NCBI RefSeq assembly: GCF_025244685.1
Contig: NZ_CP104202.1
Coordinates: 248,322-312,321 of the forward strand
DNA length: 64,000 nt
Direction: 5' to 3'
Origin: Chlorobaculum sp. MV4-Y
GTDB taxonomy: Bacteria; Bacteroidota; Chlorobiia; Chlorobiales; Chlorobiaceae
Shown: positions 1 through 10,938 of the stretch, one piece after another
Layout of the letters: each line of letters starts with the position of its first letter
Numbering within the stretch: the first letter of the stretch is position 1
Program-made: the position numbers and the translations under genes
Notes under the pieces: generated by a model
Database searches by the model: none
What the model was told of the DNA's origin: nothing
The model's input: only the letters and a program-made list of their open reading frames with translations

Positions 1-609
1 CGCGGACGATCTCGCCGACAAAAAAGCGCTCCGGTTCGGTGCTGAGGATGTCGTCCGGCCAGAGCGGTTCGTCGAGCGGCAACAGTGGCCTGAGCAGCTC
101 GACCAGCTCTGGTATGTTGCCGCCGGTGAGGGCTGACAGGGCGAGCGTCGCCACGGGCTTGTACTTGCTTATGATCTCCGTTTGCACCTCTTTTATGGTC
201 GGTTCCGGCACGAGGTCGGCTTTGTTCAGCGCGATGACGAAGGGTTTGCCTGCGGGCTTTACCCACTGTTCGATCAGTTCGCTGGCGAACTTCCGGTCGA
301 AGGGCTCGTCGCCTTTCTGGAACGGGATGAGGGCCACGATGGTATCCGATTCCCGAAGCGAGCGCCGGGTGATTTCGAGCATCGACTCGTGCAACGACTG
401 CTTCGGCTCCATGATGCCGGGGGTGTCGAGAATGACGATCTGGCTCCGGTCGTCATGGTAAATACCGGTAATTTTTTTCTTGTCGTTTGCGGTTTTGGGG
501 TGACAATCGATAGCTTGTGATCCAGCAGACGGTTCAGCAGGGTCGATTTGCCCGCGTTTGGCGCGCCGACAAAGGTTACGTGGCCGCAAGAAAATGGTGG
601 TAGCTGCAC
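1..609 (-). CDS. era: GTPase Era, cut by window edge and frameshifted
   Basis: Era is a Ras-like GTPase that binds the 3' end of 16S rRNA and helps small-subunit assembly. The reading frame from a GTG at 607-609 shows the P-loop GAPNAGKST and the switch region KPQTTRKK. The frame then breaks at a 7-T run (472-478, A on the coding strand). One extra A there restores [10 protein letters not shown], the DTPG motif and, further on, NKAD of the G4 site. The frame runs off the window start at FVGEIVR, so the C-terminal KH RNA-binding domain is outside. Because era is normally essential and the break matches ten others in this window, I read it as a base-calling error. It is divergent from rodA. Confidence 0.88.
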
Positions 610-729
610 AATAATGATTTTTCTTGTATGATTCGGGAGCAGGGATATGCGTTGAAAACCTGTTCCGGTGGTTTATGGAGCTGTTTTCCGGCAAGATAAC
701 ATGATCTCTCTCCTCTTTACTGACAAGTG

Positions 730-1959
730 ATGGAAAAGCACAATAAATTCGATCTTTTATGGCTCCTGGCTCCCCTGTCGGGACTGATTGTCATGGGGCT
801 TATGGCCGTGTACAGCGCTACCAATGGTTCTGCCGAATCGGTTTCTCTTTTTTACAAGCAGCTCCTCTGGGCGGTGGCCGGCGTCATGGCCACATCGGTC
901 ATGTACTCTATGGACTATCGTTTTGTTAAAGACAATGCCTATATCCTCTATGCCGCCGGTCTGCTTCTGCTTGTCGTCGTGCTGGTTTTCGGCAGGAAAA
1001 TCGCCGGACAGACCAGTTGGGTGCGCATTGGCATGTTCAGTTTTCAGCCCTCCGAGCTGACCAAAATGTTTACCATCATCGCGATGGCGAGGTTTCTGTC
1101 CGATGACCAGACCGACATCGGCAACATGATGGATCTGGGCAAAGTGCTTGCCATGGCGCTGGTTCCCGCCGGTCTGATCATGCTTCAGCCGGATATGGGC
1201 ACGACCCTGACCTGCCTGTCATTCATAGTTCCCATGATTGTTCTCGCCGGTTTCGACCTGTACTATATCCTGCTCGCGGTGGTTCCGGTGGCCTTGATGC
1301 TTTCGGGGTTTTTCAATTTGACCATTCTTGCCACCATTGCTGTTCTTTCGATGGTCATATTTGTTCTGTTCAGGCAAAAGTTTTATATCCACCAGTTGCT
1401 TGTTACCGGCGGTGGCTTTTTGGGTGGGTTGTTGACCTGGAAGTTTACCTCGATTATTCTCAAGCCTCACCAGATCAAGAGAATACAAATATTTCTCGAC
1501 CCGACAGCCGACCCTCAGGGCGCGGGCTATAATGCGCTTCAGGCTAAAATTGCCATTGCCTCAGGCGGGATTTTTGGCAAGGGATTTCTTCACGGCACCC
1601 AGACGCAGCTTCGATATATTCCCGCGCAGTGGACGGATTTCATTTTCTGCGTGATTGCCGAAGAGCTGGGGTTTTTTGGCTCGACGTTATTGCTTCTGTT
1701 CTTTGTGGCTCTTGTGCTTCGTCTCGTCTGGATGGTCGGAGTCATCAAGAACCGTTTCGTCGAACTGTTGCTTGCCGGATATGCCTCGTTGCTTCTGACT
1801 CATGTGGTGATCAATATCGGTATGACTATTGGCGTCATGCCTGTTATCGGTGTTCCCCTTCCGTTTATTTCATATGGTGGTTCGTCGCTGGTCGCGAACA
1901 TGATGATGGTTGGTCTTGCCATGAATTTTTCAAAAAACCGGAGACATATCGGTTATTGA
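730..1959 (+). CDS. rodA: Rod shape-determining protein RodA (SEDS glycosyltransferase)
   Basis: This 409-residue polytopic membrane protein belongs to the FtsW/RodA/SpoVE family of lipid II polymerases that build the side-wall peptidoglycan. About ten hydrophobic segments are visible. The family signatures are the [14 protein letters not shown] loop with the FQPSE motif near residue 110, the loop containing [17 protein letters not shown], and the C-terminal [17 protein letters not shown] chose ATG 730 over the in-frame GTG at 727. RodA fits better than FtsW because of the short N-terminus and the missing cell-division neighbours. No mreBCD or pbpA gene is in the window. A bidirectional terminator follows. 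Confidence 0.9.
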   Translation: MEKHNKFDLLWLLAPLSGLIVMGLMAVYSATNGSAESVSLFYKQLLWAVAGVMATSVMYSMDYRFVKDNAYILYAAGLLLLVVVLVFGRKIAGQTSWVRIGMFSFQPSELTKMFTIIAMARFLSDDQTDIGNMMDLGKVLAMALVPAGLIMLQPDMGTTLTCLSFIVPMIVLAGFDLYYILLAVVPVALMLSGFFNLTILATIAVLSMVIFVLFRQKFYIHQLLVTGGGFLGGLLTWKFTSIILKPHQIKRIQIFLDPTADPQGAGYNALQAKIAIASGGIFGKGFLHGTQTQLRYIPAQWTDFIFCVIAEELGFFGSTLLLLFFVALVLRLVWMVGVIKNRFVELLLAGYASLLLTHVVINIGMTIGVMPVIGVPLPFISYGGSSLVANMMMVGLAMNFSKNRRHIGY

Positions 1960-1987
1960 GATGATGATGAGCTTGTATGAGAAATAA

Positions 1988-2017
1988 AAAAAGGCCATCG
2001 TCTTGGATAGCCTTTTT
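1988..2017. terminator. Bidirectional rho-independent terminator
   Basis: A stem of AAAAAGGC (1988-1995) with GCCTTTTT (2010-2017) encloses a partly paired loop. It lies between the convergent ends of rodA and the gene at 2057-2512, so it can stop transcription from both sides. Confidence 0.7.
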
Positions 2018-2056
2018 GTCGAAAAAATAATGTGTTTTATTTCGTTGTTTTTTCGA

Positions 2057-2512
2057 TCATTTTTTGATCTGATAGATAAAGCGTTTGCCACCTTCTCCAA
2101 CAGGAATGCGTTCGATTTCAGGATCCTGATTGCCATATTTGTTGAACCAGAGGCTGACTGCGGTACCTTTCGTCTGAAGTGCAGCAGCGATTTCACGTGG
2201 TTTGAATGCTTTATCCGGGTTTGCCTGAAGCAGATTCTTGATCGATATACCGAGTTTACCGCGTCCGAACTTGGCCTTTGCCGGCTTTGCTGCCGGACCG
2301 CCTTCCATTTTTGAAAGATTGATTTCAAGCTTTTTTATAATGGCATTCAATTCGGCTTCGTAAGGCTGAATGCTTTCTTCAAACTGACGCTGCATTTCAG
2401 CAATTTTTTCCTTTAGCTCATTTTTCTGCTGGTTCAGTGCCTTGAATTCATCTACATTCAGAATGTAAAGATCGAATTTGTCCGGAGCAGCTTCTTTTTT
2501 CATAGTGTTCAT
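2057..2512 (-). CDS. Coiled-coil protein with C-terminal winged-helix-like domain
   Basis: I do not recognise a named family. The 151-residue product starts MNTMKKEAAPDKFDLY. It has a predicted coiled coil at about residues 20-70, rich in Glu, Lys and Gln, then a short Ala/Pro/Lys linker. A basic C-terminal domain at about 85-151 contains GISIKNLLQANPDKAFKPRE and ends KRFIYQIKK, which looks like a winged helix. The architecture of a dimerising coiled coil plus DNA-binding domain resembles nucleoid-associated or MarR-like regulators; that role is inference. The open frame continues upstream to 2620, but the extra residues look non-coding. It is monocistronic, and its upstream region (2513-2707, divergent with mtaB) is AT-rich. 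Confidence 0.6.
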   Translation of the reverse strand: MNTMKKEAAPDKFDLYILNVDEFKALNQQKNELKEKIAEMQRQFEESIQPYEAELNAIIKKLEINLSKMEGGPAAKPAKAKFGRGKLGISIKNLLQANPDKAFKPREIAAALQTKGTAVSLWFNKYGNQDPEIERIPVGEGGKRFIYQIKK

Positions 2513-2707
2513 GATTTGCTTGTGTAACAGGTATAGTTTGGAAAACGAAAGAAATATAACAGGTTTGTATGCAATACTGCAATAAAAAAAATATGAGTTA
2601 ATTTTTGGACTATAATGCAAGTGCTGTATTATGAATGTATATGAGTTGTGCGCTCAGCTTGCGGTGTTTTTGTTATTATTCCGTTGATTAAAAAGATCAT
2701 ATGTTTT

Positions 2708-4047
2708 ATGAAACAGAAAAGTGTTGCTGCGGTAACTCTTGGTTGTAAAGTGAATTATGCTGAAACATCGTCCATAGTTGATGCGTTGGTTTCCAATGGG
2801 TGGCAATTGAATGCAATCGATGACGGGGCTGATGTGATCATTATTCATACCTGTGCTGTTACCGGTGAAGCAGAGCGAAAGTCAAGACAACAGATAAGAA
2901 AAATCATAAGAAATCATCCGGGAAGCAGGGTTGGGGTAATTGGTTGCTACGCTCAGCTTGATCCGAAACGGATCGCCGATATTGAGGGCGTTTCATTCGT
3001 GCTTGGTACAACTGACAAGTTTGACATCGCTTGGTACGGTGGCGAATCTTTATCGGATGATTCCGAACCTTTGATAAAGGTGTCTCCCACCGATAAGGCA
3101 ATAGTCGCCCATCCGGCTTGCTCGATGCTTTCTCAACCTGAAAAGGGAAGAACCAGAGCTTTTCTGAAAATCCAGGATGGTTGCAGTTTTGGTTGCGCTT
3201 ATTGTTCGATTCCTCTGGCGAGGGGGCGTTCGCGCTCGGTGCCTCTTTCAACGGTGCTCGACAGGGCTCAAAAAATTGCCGATGCCGGTTATCGTGAAAT
3301 CGTGCTTACCGGTATCAATATTGGCGATTACCGGGATGGAGATATCCGCCTGTCCGGTCTGCTCCGGCGTCTCGAAACGATTGACGTCAGCAGGATTCGA
3401 ATAAGCTCGGTGGAACCGCAACTGCTCGATGACGAGTTGATCGATATTGTTGCGGCTTCCGGCAAGATCATGCCCCATTTCCACCTGCCGTTGCAGAGCG
3501 GCTCTGACAAGGTACTCAGGTTGATGAGGCGGCATTACGATACGGCGTTCTATCGCGAACGTCTCATGAAGGCGATTTCTTCGATCAAAGGGTGCGCTAT
3601 CGGTGCCGATGTGATGGCTGGTTATCCCGGTGAAAGCGAACGCGATTTTGAAGAGATGTGCCGTTTTATCGAGTCTTTGCCGGTTGCCTACCTGCATGTT
3701 TTTACCTGTTCGCCAAGGCCCGGCACGAAGCTTTTTGCCGAAATAGCCGAAAAAAGCTGATTCGCATACCTTCTACTGAAGCGTCTTCGAGAGCGGCCCG
3801 GCTTGGAGTGATCGGTGAGCAGATCGAACGGCGTTTTGCCGGAGCGTTTATCGGCAGTTTCCTGAAGGTGCTGTTCGAGGAGGTCACGGTGCTTCCTGGA
3901 GGATCCGTGCGATGGAGCGGTTACAGCGAAAATTACCTCCGGGTGAGTGTCGATACCAGCGCAGGGGAGTTGCGAGGTCAGGTGCGGGAGGTGATCATCG
4001 ATGGCTTCGGAGAGGGTTTGCAATTACAGGGTAGACTCTTATCTTGA
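2708..4047 (+). CDS. mtaB: tRNA methylthiotransferase MtaB-like (frameshifted)
   Basis: This radical-SAM enzyme family adds a 2-methylthio group to t6A37 of tRNAs. The N-terminal UPF0004 domain starts AAVTLGCKVNYAET and holds its conserved cysteines (GCK, HTCAVTGEA, GCYAQ). The radical-SAM cluster motif CSFGCAYC follows at about residue 160. GCKVN rather than GCQMN favours MtaB over MiaB. The first frame stops at 3760, just after a 6-A run (3750-3755). One more A continues the protein as EKKLIRIPSTE through a TRAM-like C-terminal segment to the stop at 4045-4047. I chose ATG 2708 because the alignment-like core starts there; the upstream in-frame extension to 2648 is unlikely. Confidence 0.85.
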
Positions 4048-4141
4048 AATTTTCCAAGCAGAAGGCGCCTTCCCGAGGTCTGGCATCGGAGGCGCCCCGT
4101 TTCTGGCAGTTTTTACCAAATCAGAAAAACCCTCCACCGTT

Positions 4142-4675
4142 ATGCCCATCAAATCCAGAATTCGCACTGTTCCCGATTATCCGAAAAAAGGGATCATGTT
4201 CCGTGATATTACCACCCTTATCAAGGATCCGGTTGGTTTTCGCCTGGTGATCGACAACATGACCCAGCACTATCTGTCCAACGGAGTCGATTTCGATGTG
4301 ATCGTGGGTATCGAGGCCAGGGGTTTCATTCTCGGCGGCGCGCTTGCCTATACGCTTGGCAAGGGATTCGTGCCGGTCAGAAAGCCAGGAAAGCTTCCGG
4401 CGGATGTGGTGCAGCTCGAATACGAGCTCGAGTATGGTACCGACAAGATCGAGATGCATACCGACGCCCTTGTTCAAGGGTGCCGCGTGCTTCTGGTTGA
4501 TGATCTTCTCGCTACGGGCGGCACGGCTCTTGCCGCTGCCGGACTGGTCGAGAAGCTCGGCGGTGTCGTGGCCGGCATGGCCTTTATCGTCAACCTGCCC
4601 GATATTGGCGGTGAAAAGAAGATTCGTGAAAAAGGCTATAACATCTATTCCCTGACAGAGTTCGAAGGTGATTGA
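4142..4675 (+). CDS. apt: Adenine phosphoribosyltransferase
   Basis: Apt makes AMP from adenine and PRPP in purine salvage. The 177-residue product has the usual length. It starts MPIKSRIRTVPDYPKKG and has the family GIEARGFILG segment and the PRPP-binding loop VLLVDDLLATGGTA. ATG 4142 was chosen because the family normally begins here; the in-frame open stretch back to 4001 overlaps the end of mtaB. It follows mtaB on the same strand and is 23 bases ahead of nhaD, so the three may be co-transcribed. Confidence 0.95.
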   Translation: MPIKSRIRTVPDYPKKGIMFRDITTLIKDPVGFRLVIDNMTQHYLSNGVDFDVIVGIEARGFILGGALAYTLGKGFVPVRKPGKLPADVVQLEYELEYGTDKIEMHTDALVQGCRVLLVDDLLATGGTALAAAGLVEKLGGVVAGMAFIVNLPDIGGEKKIREKGYNIYSLTEFEGD

Positions 4676-4698
4676 TACCTTTCGATCTCGAATGACTC

Positions 4699-6143
4699 AT
4701 GGCTTATTGCTCTGATTTTTTGAAGCGTAGCGCGGTGGCGGCCGCTACGCTTATTTTTTCTTTGGCCTTTCCTGCCGTAGCGTTTTGCGCATCCGGAGGT
4801 GGGGAGCACTCCTCCCTCCTGCCTCCGGTCTGGCTGGCGGTACCGTTCGTGGTGCTGCTTCTGATGATCGCTACCGGTCCGCTTTTCTATCCGAGATTCT
4901 GGGAACACCATTATCAGAAGGTCTCGATCGTTCTGGGGGTACCCGTGGCGCTCTGGTACGCATTCATGGCGGAACATGGTGGGCACATGCTGCTGCACAC
5001 CCTCGAAGAGTACATCTCCTTCATCGCCCTGATATCCTCGCTCTTTGTTGTAGCGGGAGGCATCCTGATCAAAATCGAACGGCGGGGAACGCCGATTCTT
5101 AATGCGCTTATGCTGTTGTTTGGCGCGGTGCTTGCCAATATTGTTGGCACGACAGGCGCGTCGATGCTGCTGATCAGACCGTATCTCAGGGTCAACAAAG
5201 GACGCCTGAGGCCATTTCATATCGTTTTTTTCATCTTCATCATCAGCAATATCGGCGGTGCGCTCACTCCGATCGGGGATCCGCCGCTTTTTCTCGGCTT
5301 TCTGCGCGGCGTACCGTTCTTCTGGGTGATTCAGCATCTTTGGCTGCCCTGGCTGGTGACGATCGGGTTGCTTACGACTATTTTTCTGGTGCTCGATCTG
5401 AAGGCAGGGAAGCGCGAAGCCGAGCAGGAATATTCTGGCCGCATCACGTTGACCGGACGCAGGAATTTCCTCTACCTGATTCCTCTTATCGGCTCGATCT
5501 TTCTCGATCCTGCCGTCATTCCGGGATTTCCGAGTCTCCAGGAGATTTTTCATGTGCCGTTTGGCGTCAGGGAGGTCATCATGCTGACGATCGCGGTCGT
5601 GGCCTACAGGACGGCCAATCAGGATGCCCTCGGGGGCAACGAGTTTAACTTCGAGCCAATCAAGGAGGTCGCGTTCCTTTTCGTGGGCATCTTTGCCTCC
5701 ATGATTCCTGCGCTTCAGCTGATTGGCGCGTATGCGCAGTTCCATGCAGCTGAATTCACGGTCACGAAGTTCTACTGGTTCACAGGAATTCTCTCCGGCG
5801 TGCTGGATAATGCACCGACCTACCTGAACTTTCTGGCCGGAGCGCTTGGCAAGTTTGGTCTCGATTCCAACAGCATTGCCGATGTCGTGAAGTTTTCCCG
5901 GGGCATGGAATCACCGATTGCCGGTGATGTCTCTTCGATGCTTTATCTCATGGCAATATCGGTGGGTGCGGTCTTTTTGGCGCGTTCACCTATATTGGTA
6001 ACGCCCCGAACTTCATGGTCAAGAACATTGCCGAACAGACCGAGGCCGACGTTCCCTCTTTCGTGGAGTATATTTACCGCTATTCGATTCCGGTGCTGCT
6101 GCCGGTATTCGGCATCATCTGGTTTGTGCTGTTCCACTGGTAG
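4699..6143 (+). CDS. nhaD: Na+/H+ antiporter NhaD type (frameshifted)
   Basis: NhaD/ArsB-superfamily ion transporter, expected to exchange sodium for protons across the inner membrane. An N-terminal hydrophobic segment ending in FPAVAFCA is followed by a short Gly/Glu/His-rich region. About a dozen membrane spans follow, with conserved stretches GTTGASMLLIRPYLRVN, IGGALTPIGDPPLFLGFLRG and SGVLDNAPTYLNFL. The frame breaks at a 5-T run (5974-5978). One added T gives VGAVFFGAFTYIGNAPNFMV and a normal C-terminus ending in FVLFHW at 6143. Without the correction the last membrane segment is lost and replaced by basic, low-complexity sequence, which supports an error. Confidence 0.88.
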
Positions 6144-6153
6144 CCACGCTTTT

Positions 6154-6181
6154 CCTGCCGTTCCAGACAGCAAACGGCAGG
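6154..6181. terminator. Hairpin between convergent nhaD and HU genes
   Basis: CCTGCCGTT (6154-6162) pairs perfectly with AACGGCAGG (6173-6181) around a 10-base loop. There is no clear T-tract on either side, so termination is likely but not certain. The remaining stretch to 6341 shows nothing else I recognise. Confidence 0.45.
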
Positions 6182-6341
6182 ATCGAAAGCCATTAAACGC
6201 ACGGTCACTCTCATCCGGCACTCAAGACAAGAGTGACTGACTCTCTCCGTTTCGCCGTTATCCTGAAATACCCCGATCCTTTTGCATGGGATATCCTCCG
6301 GTGAAGATCATCGCTTCGCCGGATTTGTGTTGCCGTGGCGG

Positions 6342-6647
6342 TTATTCGTCGGCTTTCAGGCTTTCGCTGACCGCGTGCTTGAACTCTTTGGAGATTTTGA
6401 AGGTCGGCACATTTTTTGGCTCGACGGTCACCTTCTCACCCGTTCTGGGGTTCCTAGCCTGCCTGAGACTCTTGTAGCGAATGTTGAACGAACCGAATCC
6501 CCGGATTTCAATGCGTTTTCCGGATTTGAGCGAGTCGATGATGCTTTCGAACAAGCAATCGACGACCGATTCGGTTTCGTTTTTGGTCAGACCTGTGCGT
6601 TGGGCGATCACGTTCACCAGGTCGGCTTTGGTGGTTGTCTGTCCCAT
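6342..6647 (-). CDS. hup: HU/IHF-family histone-like DNA-binding protein
   Basis: A 101-residue member of the HU/IHF family, which binds and bends DNA as a dimer and compacts the nucleoid. The start at MGQTTTKADLVNVIAQRTGL matches family N-termini. The beta-arm region carries the signature IRGFGSFNIRYKSLRQARNP followed by RTGEKV, including the Arg-Asn-Pro tip that intercalates in DNA. I reject the longer in-frame start at 6698 because the family begins at the chosen methionine. Whether it is HU or an IHF subunit cannot be settled from one sequence. Confidence 0.93.
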   Translation of the reverse strand: MGQTTTKADLVNVIAQRTGLTKNETESVVDCLFESIIDSLKSGKRIEIRGFGSFNIRYKSLRQARNPRTGEKVTVEPKNVPTFKISKEFKHAVSESLKADE

Positions 6648-6688
6648 GGTAGTGTGTGCTTGGGTTGTAGGTTTGCCAATACTGCTGG

Positions 6689-7102
6689 TTAATACCAAAG
6701 GCGGATTGCTACTAATACAAGAAATACTGCGAACATTCGTCTCAAGAGGTCACTTGAGAGCTCAATGGCCAGCTTTGCGCCGAAGAAAGCGCCGGCGAAA
6801 AGGCCCAGGGCGACGATCAGTCCGAACCAGATGTGCTCCGTCGTGATCTTGCCGGCCTGATAATATTCGTATACGCCGAGAAGTCCGACCGGCAGCAGCA
6901 ACGCCATGAGGGACGTCGCGCTGGCGGTTTGCTGGCTCATGCCGAAAAAGAAGATAAGCGCCGGAACGATGATCACGCCACCGCCCACTCCGAACATGCC
7001 GGACAAGAGACCTGCGGCGATTCCCGTGATGAACAGAATGAGATACTGCATGATGCTTGTCAAAAAAAGATATTCTGTTGTTACGCTGTCAGCGGCATTC
7101 AT
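6689..7102 (-). CDS. Half-size TauE/SafE (DUF81) membrane protein
   Basis: A small hydrophobic protein with about four membrane spans, containing the DUF81/TauE signature GLLSGMFGVGGGVIIVPAL. TauE/SafE proteins are putative exporters of sulfonates or other anions. Full-length members have two such halves and about 250 residues; this one has one half, so it would have to act as a dimer. The start is uncertain: 7102 gives a 4-base ATGA overlap with the ftsH stop, suggesting translational coupling, while 7051 (MQYLILFITG) fits the family N-terminus better. Co-transcribed with ftsH. Confidence 0.75.
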   Translation of the reverse strand: MNAADSVTTEYLFLTSIMQYLILFITGIAAGLLSGMFGVGGGVIIVPALIFFFGMSQQTASATSLMALLLPVGLLGVYEYYQAGKITTEHIWFGLIVALGLFAGAFFGAKLAIELSSDLLRRMFAVFLVLVAIRLWY

Positions 7103-9077
7103 GCCGGAGAGTTTGCAACAGCTGTTTCCGAACTGACGATAGCGTCGATTTCCTCCGAATCGAGCGACTCCTTTTCAATCAAACGGGCAGCCATCTCGTG
7201 CAGAATCCGGACATGCGACGTAAGAATTTTTCGCGCATTGTCCATGCATTCGGTTATGATGCTGCGCACCTCGACATCGATCTGAAGAGCCGTATCCTCG
7301 CTGTACTCCCTTACATGCGAATAGTCTTTGCCGAGAAAGACCTCCTTGTGTCCGTCACCGTAATTGATCGGGCCGAGCTTTTCGCTCATACCCCAGTTTT
7401 TCACCATCTTTCGGGCGATCTCGGTCGCCTTTTCGATATCGTTGGCAGCGCCGGTACTTACTTCGTCGAAGATCAGCTCTTCTGCTGCCCGACCGCCAAG
7501 TGCATAGGTGATCATGGCGATCAGGTACTCCCGGTTTTGGGTATAGCGGTCTTCGAGCGGCAGGTAGGCGGTCTGGCCGAGGCTGCGGCCCCGCGGTATG
7601 ATCGTGACCTTGTGGATCGGGTCGGAGCCGCTGGTGAACTTCGAGACGATCACGTGACCCGCCTCGTGATAGGCCGTAAGTTTTTCTGGTCGGGCGAAAT
7701 GAACATGCTTTTCCGCTCTGGCCCCATCAGCACCTTGTCGCGTGCCTCCTCGAAATTTGCTACGGTGATTTCTGTCTGCTCTTTTCTCGCCGCCAGAAGT
7801 GCTGCTTCGTTGACCAGATTGGCCAGGTCTGCGCCTGAAAAGCCGGGCGTGCTTTTGGCGATGACGGCTATATCGACATCTCCCGAAAGCGGGGTGTTCC
7901 GGGTATGAATCTTCAGGATTGCTTCTCGTCCCCGGATATCCGGCTTGTCGATGACCACCTGCCGGTCGAATCTGCCGGGGCGCAACAGTGCGGTATCGAG
8001 CACGTCTGGGCGGTTGGTGGCGGCGATGAGAATCACGTTGTCTTTGGTTGTGAACCCGTCCATCTCTACCAGGAGCTGGTTCAGCGTCTGCTCACGCTCG
8101 TCATGGCCGCCGCCGAGACCTGCGCCACGGCTTCGGCCAACAGCGTCGATCTCATCGACGAAGACGATGCACGGCGCGTTTTTCTTGGCGGTTTCGAACA
8201 AATCCCGAACTCTCGCCGCGCCGACGCCGACGAACATCTCGACGAAATCTGCACCGGAGATCGAGAAGAATGGCACCTTGGCTTCGCCGGCAATTGCTTT
8301 GGCAAGAAGGGTCTTCCCTGTGCCGGGAGGCCCGAGAAGCAGCACGCCTTTTGGGATTTTGCCGCCGATTTTCTGGAACTTCTCAGGATTCATGAGGAAC
8401 TCCACGGTCTCCCTCAACTCCTCGACCGCTTCATCAACACCAGCCACATCGTTGAACGTTACCTTGACGTCAAACTCGCTGATGAGTTTGGCTCGGCTCT
8501 TGCCGAAGCTGAAGATGTTTTTCTGTGCGCCGTTCTGCATCGACATCCGTCTGAAGATGAAGAAGTAGGCGAAACCGAAAAGTATCCACGGCAGCATGAG
8601 CAACAGGAAATTTGAAAACTCGTCGCTACTCTGGGTGATCTTGAGCTGGACGCCGCTTGCCGAAAGGCTGTCGGCCTGGGAACGGTCGAAGCCCGGAAGC
8701 CTGACCATAAAACGGTCGGAGCGTACAGTGAAACCACTGGTCAGCCGAAGGCTGTCGGGCGCCTTGAGCTTTCCGGTCAGCAGTGCGGAGTTGTCCTGGC
8801 TGGTTTTGACGGTTACTTCGGCCAGAGACCCTTCGGAAACAATCGAACGGTACTCATTATAGGAGATTTCCGGGGAAATGTCCTGGGAGAAAAAGCGCTG
8901 GAAAACAAACAGGCCAAGCACTGCCAGCATCAGAAAAAGGATGAACCCGGGGAATCTGCCCCCGTTTCCCTCTTTTCCGGGGAAGCGGTCATCCGGATCC
9001 GTACCTCTGTCTGGCGGCATGAAACGGTTGCCGGGCCGGGTTTGCGGAGCCTTGCCGTTGCTTTTCTTTGACTGCAT
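7099..9077 (-). CDS. ftsH: ATP-dependent zinc metalloprotease FtsH (frameshifted)
   Basis: Membrane-anchored AAA+ protease that degrades misfolded and short-lived membrane and cytosolic proteins. From ATG 9077 there is a Pro/Gly-rich start, a first membrane span ([16 protein letters not shown]), a periplasmic domain and a second span ([18 protein letters not shown]). The AAA module follows, with Walker A GPPGTGKT, Walker [13 protein letters not shown] and the second region of homology ([20 protein letters not shown]). The frame breaks at a 5-T run (7681-7685), exactly before the catalytic zinc site. One added base restores [17 protein letters not shown], where HEAGH binds zinc, and the protease domain continues to 7099. 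A real break would leave a protease without an active site. Confidence 0.93.
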
Positions 9078-9418
9078 CGGGAGTTGTTTTGGTAACGCAA
9101 GATAACTTACGGAATAATAAGTAATTAAAAGTAAAACTATGGTGGAAACCAAAAAGTTTATCGCAAACCGCCTCTCGCAAGGTTTTTTCACCGTTATTTT
9201 CTTGCCGCAGCCGGAGATATGGCTGCCATCGGGCGCTTGCCGGAGCTTTTTGTTCCACGGTTGTTCAAATTCTCTTGTTATTGCCAAATGCAGTGAGAAT
9301 TTTTTTAAATTCCCTGCGTTTCGAAAGCGCTCTTGGAATATCTGCACGTTCAGATTTTCGGAAGATGCGCCTGACGTCACAATCTGCCGAAATTATTTAA
9401 CACCTGATCTTTCGTATT
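9078..9418. other. Divergent intergenic region ftsH/gltX
   Basis: This 341-base stretch separates the divergent starts of ftsH and gltX and must hold both promoters. It is more AT-rich than the flanking genes. The ftsH frame stays open up to 9380 and even encodes a hydrophobic run, but FtsH already has its own first membrane span downstream, so I treat this as non-coding. No clear operator or riboswitch was seen. Confidence 0.5.
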
Positions 9419-10927
9419 ATGGCCGGTCAAAAGGTTAGAACGCGATTTGCCCCATCTCCAACGGGATATCTCCATGTCGGCGGTCTTCGCACCGCACTGT
9501 ACAACTATCTGTTCGCCAAGAGAATGAACGGGGATTTCGTTATCCGGATCGAGGATACCGACCAGAGCCGCAAGGTCGAGGATGCTGAAAAGAACCTCAT
9601 CAGTACGCTCGAATGGGCTGGCATCATCGCCGATGAAAGCCCGATGCACGGCGGCAACTACGGGCCTTACGTGCAGTCGCAGCGCCTTTCCATCTATCGC
9701 GACTACTGCACCCGCCTGCTCGAAGACAAGAACGCCTACTACTGCTTTTCGACCTCAGAGGAACTCGAAGAGAATCGCCAACTCCAGCTCAAGCAGGGGC
9801 TTCAGCCCAAGTACAACCGCAAGTGGCTTCCCGAAGACATGGGCGGCAACATGCCGGAATCCGAAATCAAGAAAAAGCTCGCCGAGGGCGCGCCTTACGT
9901 GGTGAGAATGAAGGTGCCGGACTACGTTTCGGTCTGGTTCGAGGATATGATTCGCGGTCCGATCGAGTTCGATTCCGCCACCATCGACGATCAGGTGCTA
10001 ATGAAGTCTGACGGCTTTCCGACCTACCACTTCGCCAGCGTCATCGACGATCACCTGATGGAGTTCACTCACATCATCCGTGGCGAGGAGTGGCTGCCAT
10101 CGATGCCGAAGCACCTCTTGCTCTATGAATTCTTTGGCTGGGAGCCGCCGAAGTTCGCGCACCTGCCGCTTTTGCTCAATCCCGACCGCTCCAAGCTCAG
10201 CAAGCGCCAGGGTGATGTGGCCGTGGAGGATTACATGCGCAAGGGCTACAGCAGCGAGGCGATTGTGAACTTCGTGGCGCTGCTCGGCTGGAACGAAGGC
10301 GAAGGCAGCGAGCAGGAAGTTTTCAGCATGGATGAGCTGATCTCCAAGTTCTCACTCGAACGGGTTGGCAAGGCTGGTGCTGTGTTCAACGTTGAAAAAC
10401 TCTCGTGGCTGGAGAAGCAGTATATCAAGACCCGGCCTGTTGAAAAGATCGTGGGCAACATCAAGCCGGTGCTTCAGGCGAAGCTGGCCGAGCTTTCGCC
10501 GGAGATGTCTGTCGAGCGCATCACTTCCGACGATTATCTCGCCAAGGTGGTCGAGCTGATGCGGGAGCGCGTCAACTTCGAGCACGAGTTCGTGACCTTC
10601 AGCAGCTACTTCTTCTTCGAGCCGGAAAGCTACGAGAAGGAGGCCGTGGCCAAGCGCTGGACGCCGAACGTGCCGCCGCTGCTTCAGGAGTTTGTCGAGG
10701 TGCTCGACGCGAACAACGACTTTACTGCCGAAAATATCGAGGCGCAGCTCAAGGCTTTCGTGGCTCCGAAGGGACTGAAGCCCGCCGTGCTGATTCATCC
10801 GCTCAGGATCGCCGTCTCCGGTGTCAGCTTTGGCCCGAGCCTCTACCACATGCTCGAAGTGCTTGGCAAGGAAACAGTGCTGCGCAGGATCCGCCGCGCC
10901 ATCGAGCGAATTGAAGTGCCGGTATAG
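9419..10927 (+). CDS. gltX: Glutamate--tRNA ligase
   Basis: Class Ic aminoacyl-tRNA synthetase that charges tRNA-Glu. In green sulfur bacteria glutamyl-tRNA is also the first precursor of tetrapyrroles, and so of bacteriochlorophyll. The 502-residue product starts [20 protein letters not shown], where the HIGH box appears as the YLHVGG variant. The second active-site signature KLSKR is at about residue 260 in [12 protein letters not shown]. The C-terminal anticodon-binding domain is present and ends [11 protein letters not shown] strong hairpin and tRNA-Phe follow downstream. Confidence 0.96.
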   Translation: MAGQKVRTRFAPSPTGYLHVGGLRTALYNYLFAKRMNGDFVIRIEDTDQSRKVEDAEKNLISTLEWAGIIADESPMHGGNYGPYVQSQRLSIYRDYCTRLLEDKNAYYCFSTSEELEENRQLQLKQGLQPKYNRKWLPEDMGGNMPESEIKKKLAEGAPYVVRMKVPDYVSVWFEDMIRGPIEFDSATIDDQVLMKSDGFPTYHFASVIDDHLMEFTHIIRGEEWLPSMPKHLLLYEFFGWEPPKFAHLPLLLNPDRSKLSKRQGDVAVEDYMRKGYSSEAIVNFVALLGWNEGEGSEQEVFSMDELISKFSLERVGKAGAVFNVEKLSWLEKQYIKTRPVEKIVGNIKPVLQAKLAELSPEMSVERITSDDYLAKVVELMRERVNFEHEFVTFSSYFFFEPESYEKEAVAKRWTPNVPPLLQEFVEVLDANNDFTAENIEAQLKAFVAPKGLKPAVLIHPLRIAVSGVSFGPSLYHMLEVLGKETVLRRIRRAIERIEVPV

Positions 10928-10938
10928 CCTGATCGTCT

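Noticed and set aside
6154..6181. Riboswitch downstream of nhaD
   Set aside because: It is a simple hairpin at convergent gene ends with no conserved aptamer features.
9078..9380. Upstream extension of FtsH with an extra hydrophobic segment
   Set aside because: FtsH from 9077 already has its two membrane spans in the normal order. The extension would add about 100 residues that the family lacks and starts at a weak GTG.
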